9,124 nucleotides of DNA from JACKOD01 sp041591635 (lineage in GTDB: Bacteria > Pseudomonadota > Gammaproteobacteria > Pseudomonadales > Oleiphilaceae). Numbering within the stretch: the first letter of the stretch is position 1; every line of letters starts with the position of its first letter. The notes under the pieces were generated by a model. It saw only the letters and a list, made by a program, of their open reading frames with translations. It was not told the origin of the DNA and did not search any database. This document shows, piece after piece, positions 6,877 through 9,124 of the stretch. The stretch covers positions 1-9,124 of the forward strand of contig JBFHRO010000132.1 in assembly GCA_041591635.1 (NCBI GenBank), given 5' to 3'. Made by a program: the position numbers and the translations under genes.

Positions 6877-6905
6877 ATTTTAGCGACCCAAGCTGGCACT
6901 GTCTA
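6877..6905 (-). promoter_or_regulatory. Probable sigma70 promoter of the carAB operon
   Basis: On the minus strand a -35 TAGACA (6900-6905; five of six match TTGACA) and a -10 TAAAAT (6877-6882; five of six match TATAAT) are separated by exactly 17 nt. Transcription would start near 6870, giving a leader of roughly 170 nt before the carA TTG. It lies 79 bases downstream of the dapB stop. This is the best promoter-like match I found in the window. Confidence 0.65.
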
Positions 6906-6948
6906 TGTAAAACATCCAGTTCCAAGTGCCGCATCCCGCCCGCAGGAT

Positions 6949-6963
6949 CCGAGCCTGGCTCGG
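6949..6963 (-). repeat. Short palindrome downstream of dapB
   Basis: CCGAGCC and GGCTCGG flank a single base, 21 bases after the dapB stop. There is no T run, so this is not an intrinsic terminator by itself. It may protect the dapB mRNA end or be incidental. Confidence 0.3.
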
Positions 6964-6984
6964 TCGGCTCCACAGATGCAGAGG

Positions 6985-7788
6985 TTAGTGCAGATTTAGC
7001 ACATCACGCATATCGAACAGCCCGGAGGATTTACCTTCCAACCACACAGCGGCTCGTACCGCGCCTTTGGCAAAGGTCATCCGGCTACTGGCTTTATGGG
7101 TGATTTCGAGTCGCTCACCTTCGCTGGCAAATATCACCGTATGATCGCCCACCACATCGCCGGCGCGCACGGTCGCGAATCCGATAGTTTCGCGTGACCG
7201 CTCCCCCGTCAATCCTTCACGACCGTATACCGCACAGGTGTTCAGATCACGTCCCAGCGCTTGCGCAACGGCTTCACCCATACGCAGCGCCGTGCCCGAA
7301 GGGGCATCTTTCTTGTGCCTGTGGTGAACCTCGACAATCTCGATGTCTGAATCTTGCCCAAGCACTTCTGCCGCAAGTTTCAGCAACTTAAGCGCCAGAT
7401 TTACCCCAACACTCATATTGGGGGCAAACACCACCGGAATGTCAGAAGCAGCTTCGGTCAAGGCCGTTTTTTGCGCATCCGACAAGCCAGTGGTGCCAAT
7501 GACCATGGCCTTGCCTGCCTTGCGACACGCATCCAGATTGCGCATTGTCAGCTCAGGGGTGGTAAAATCGACAAGGACATCAAAATCGGTCAGAACCTTC
7601 GCAAGATCGCCAACCAGTGTCACGCCGAGCCGCCCTACACCTGCAGCCTCGCCTGCGTCCGCGCCGATCAGGCTGCTTTCTGGAGCCACAACCGCCGCAC
7701 CAAGGCAGGCCTGATCTGCCGCCTGAACCGCCTCCACCAGCGCTTTGCCCATTCGGCCCACAGCCCCAATAACCGCTACTCTAACCAT
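6985..7788 (-). CDS. dapB: DapB, 4-hydroxy-tetrahydrodipicolinate reductase
   Basis: DapB reduces 4-hydroxy-tetrahydrodipicolinate with NAD(P)H in the diaminopimelate pathway that supplies lysine and peptidoglycan. The protein has 267 residues (E. coli 273). The N-terminal Rossmann motif is GAVGRMG at 8-14, followed by VDFTTPE at 73-79 and VIGTTG at 96-101. The substrate domain has the signature EVHHRHKKDAPSGTA at 153-167, with catalytic H155 and K159 and the GT pair G165/T166. The C-terminal end, VLNLH, is typical of the family. It starts 32 bases after the dnaJ stop on the same strand, with AAGGTG about 11 nt before the ATG, so it is probably read at least partly through from dnaJ. The dnaJ-dapB-carA order is Pseudomonas-like. 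Confidence 0.98.
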   Translation of the reverse strand: MVRVAVIGAVGRMGKALVEAVQAADQACLGAAVVAPESSLIGADAGEAAGVGRLGVTLVGDLAKVLTDFDVLVDFTTPELTMRNLDACRKAGKAMVIGTTGLSDAQKTALTEAASDIPVVFAPNMSVGVNLALKLLKLAAEVLGQDSDIEIVEVHHRHKKDAPSGTALRMGEAVAQALGRDLNTCAVYGREGLTGERSRETIGFATVRAGDVVGDHTVIFASEGERLEITHKASSRMTFAKGAVRAAVWLEGKSSGLFDMRDVLNLH

Positions 7789-7820
7789 AACTCAGTCAGC
7801 ACCTTGTCCGTTCAGGAAGT

Positions 7821-8951
7821 CTAGAATTTCATGTCGTCAAAAAAGTTTTTCACGCCTTCGAACCACGAGTGTTTGCGCGGAGCGTGCTCACTGCCTTTTC
7901 CCGAATCCAGCGTCTCCTGAAACTCTTTCAGCAGATCTTTTTGACGCTTGGTGAGGTTTACCGGCGTTTCGACAATCACCCGACACAACAGATCTCCGGG
8001 GGCACCGCCGCGAACCGGTACTACCCCCTTGTTACGCAAGCGAAAGAGTTTTCCGGTTTGGGTTTCCGGTGGAATTTTCAATTTAACCCGACCGTCGAGC
8101 GTAGGCACTTCCATTTCGCCACCCAAGGCGGCATCCACAAACGTAATAGGAACATCGCAATAGAGGTTTTTTCCGTCCCGGACAAAAATCGCATGCTCCT
8201 TGACCGAAACCTGCACATAGAGATCCCCCGCAGGACCACCATTGGCGCCGACTTCGCCCTCTCCGGCCAGTCGAATCCTGTCGCCATTATCGACGCCCGC
8301 AGGAACCTTCACCGACAGCGTTTTTTCTTCTTCAACCACCCCTATTCCATGACATTTTTTGCACGGTGTTTTGATAGTTTTGCCTCGCCCACGACAGTGG
8401 GGACAGGTCTGCTGAACCGAGAAAAAACCTTGCTGCATCCGTACCTGGCCCGCGCCACGACAGGTTCCACAGGTTTCTGCATGGGTACCCTTCTCGGCAC
8501 CGGAGCCATCACAGCCGTCACAGCGGACATGGGTGGGCACACGGATTTTTACGGTAGTGCCACGCACGGCGCTTTCCAGATCCAACTCGAGGTTGTACCT
8601 TAAATCGGACCCACGCGAGGATCTGGAGCGACCACCACCGCCACCTCCGAAGATATCACCAAAGACGTCACCAAAAATATCGCTGAAACTTCCACCACCA
8701 AAACCGCCAGCGCCACCGCCCCCTTGCTCGACGCCAGCATGGCCAAACTGGTCATAAGCCGCCCGACGCTGGGGATCAGAAAGAATCTCATAAGCCTCAG
8801 TCGCTTCCTTGAATTTCTCCTCCGCTGTCGCATCATCGGGATTGCGGTCGGGGTGATACTTCATTGCCAGCCGACGGTATGCCTTCTTGATTTCCTTTTC
8901 ATCCGCAGACTTGGCAACACTCAGGATTTCGTAATAATCGCGCTTGGACAT
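7821..8951 (-). CDS. dnaJ: DnaJ, Hsp40 co-chaperone of DnaK
   Basis: DnaJ delivers unfolded clients to DnaK and stimulates its ATPase. The protein has 376 residues, as in E. coli. The J domain is at 1-70, with HPD at 33-35. The Gly/Phe-rich linker at about 76-108 contains the SDIFGDVFGDIFGG segment seen in proteobacterial DnaJ. The zinc domain has four CxxCxGxG repeats with cysteines at 144/147, 161/164, 183/186 and 197/200. Client-binding beta domains follow (about 210-330), then a C-terminal dimerisation region (about 330-376). It is a complete type I DnaJ with no missing zinc ligand. The ATG at 8949-8951 fits the family (MSKRDYYEIL), but no clear Shine-Dalgarno sequence precedes it. It lies 143 bases downstream of dnaK, separated by a strong inverted repeat. 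Confidence 0.99.
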   Translation of the reverse strand: MSKRDYYEILSVAKSADEKEIKKAYRRLAMKYHPDRNPDDATAEEKFKEATEAYEILSDPQRRAAYDQFGHAGVEQGGGGAGGFGGGSFSDIFGDVFGDIFGGGGGGRSRSSRGSDLRYNLELDLESAVRGTTVKIRVPTHVRCDGCDGSGAEKGTHAETCGTCRGAGQVRMQQGFFSVQQTCPHCRGRGKTIKTPCKKCHGIGVVEEEKTLSVKVPAGVDNGDRIRLAGEGEVGANGGPAGDLYVQVSVKEHAIFVRDGKNLYCDVPITFVDAALGGEMEVPTLDGRVKLKIPPETQTGKLFRLRNKGVVPVRGGAPGDLLCRVIVETPVNLTKRQKDLLKEFQETLDSGKGSEHAPRKHSWFEGVKNFFDDMKF

Positions 8952-9021
8952 AATTTACTTTGACACTTTCAGATAATATTTGATGCAACCTGTCGCAGAC
9001 TGGCGCACTCCCAACAACGGC

Positions 9022-9045
9022 GCGCGGGAGTATAAACTCCCGCGC
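9022..9045 (-). repeat. Strong hairpin in the dnaK-dnaJ gap
   Basis: GCGCGGGAGT (9022-9031) and ACTCCCGCGC (9036-9045) form a perfect 10-bp stem with a 4-nt loop. An outer inverted repeat, 8997-9006 against 9042-9051, pairs 9 of 10 bases, and a further GGGAGT copy on the minus strand (9007-9012) could compete for the same arm. No T run follows on the minus strand. This suggests an mRNA processing or stability element, or a weak Rho-assisted terminator, lowering dnaJ relative to dnaK (inference). Confidence 0.6.
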
Positions 9046-9094
9046 CAGACTTTCGCCATGTTCAAGGCGCGCAATCACGCCATTTGAGGATCAA

Positions 9095-9124
9095 TTAACG
9101 CTTGTCGTTTTTGACCTCTTCAAA
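9095..9124 (-). CDS. dnaK: DnaK (Hsp70), last nine codons only
   Basis: At the window edge the minus strand reads FEEVKNDKR followed by TAA (9095-9097). The acidic EEVK tail is the usual C-terminus of proteobacterial DnaK, the motif near the end of the flexible lid tail. Its position just upstream of dnaJ supports this. The ATPase and substrate-binding domains lie outside the window. Confidence 0.88.
   Translation of the reverse strand, partial: FEEVKNDKR

Noticed and set aside
6714..6899. A 61-codon minus-strand frame in the carA leader as a possible leader peptide
   Set aside because: Its first start codons lie upstream of or within the predicted -10, so it would not be on the car transcript, and it has no ribosome-binding site or run of regulatory codons.
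7354..7824. A 156-codon plus-strand open frame opposite dapB
   Set aside because: It lies almost wholly antisense to the intact dapB and has no family features.
7869..8603. A 244-codon plus-strand open frame opposite dnaJ
   Set aside because: It mirrors the dnaJ coding sequence, has no recognisable domain or plausible ribosome-binding site, and dnaJ is complete with all motifs on the other strand.
1..9124. Mobile elements, CRISPR, toxin-antitoxin, defence or novel gene cluster
   Set aside because: All coding space is taken by intact core genes in a conserved order, gaps are short (278 bases at most between genes), and no direct-repeat array, transposase or unexplained gene is present.

Overview
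The window is a conserved housekeeping segment from a gammaproteobacterium. From the 5' end of the given strand it reads ftsH (5' part, minus), rlmE (minus), yhbY (plus), greA (minus), carB (minus), carA (minus), dapB (minus), dnaJ (minus) and the last nine codons of dnaK (minus). This dnaK-dnaJ-dapB-carA-carB-greA / yhbY / rlmE-ftsH order matches what I recall of the Pseudomonas-type arrangement. The proteins closely resemble Pseudomonadales/Cellvibrionales and enterobacterial homologues. I cannot name the genus. I see no insertion sequence, phage gene, CRISPR array, tRNA, rRNA or foreign-looking gene.

Layout on the minus strand, in transcription order: the dnaK end; a 143-base gap with a strong inverted repeat; dnaJ (Hsp40 co-chaperone); a 32-base gap; dapB (lysine/diaminopimelate synthesis); then a 278-base gap (284 to the preferred carA start). 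That gap holds a good sigma70-like promoter followed by a strong Rho-independent terminator hairpin ahead of carA, which looks like a leader/attenuator arrangement. carA and carB (two subunits of carbamoyl-phosphate synthetase, feeding arginine and pyrimidine synthesis) follow 51 bases apart, then greA (transcript cleavage factor) after a compact hairpin. yhbY (ribosome-assembly RNA-binding protein) lies on the plus strand, convergent with greA across a shared terminator and divergent from rlmE (23S rRNA 2'-O-methyltransferase). ftsH (membrane AAA+ protease) follows rlmE after a small terminator-like hairpin.

Functionally the window groups protein quality control (DnaK/DnaJ, FtsH), ribosome maturation (RlmE, YhbY), RNA polymerase rescue (GreA) and amino acid/nucleotide precursor synthesis (DapB, CarAB). 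Every complete gene keeps its catalytic or binding residues and is intact.

I found no undescribed multi-gene system. The points worth a second look are regulatory: the carA leader with a terminator downstream of its likely promoter and three TGTGCGCT repeats; a shared start-site pattern in rlmE and carA, where a Shine-Dalgarno sequence is too close to an in-frame ATG but ideally placed for an in-frame TTG two codons later; and intergenic hairpins at dnaK-dnaJ, carB-greA and rlmE-ftsH.
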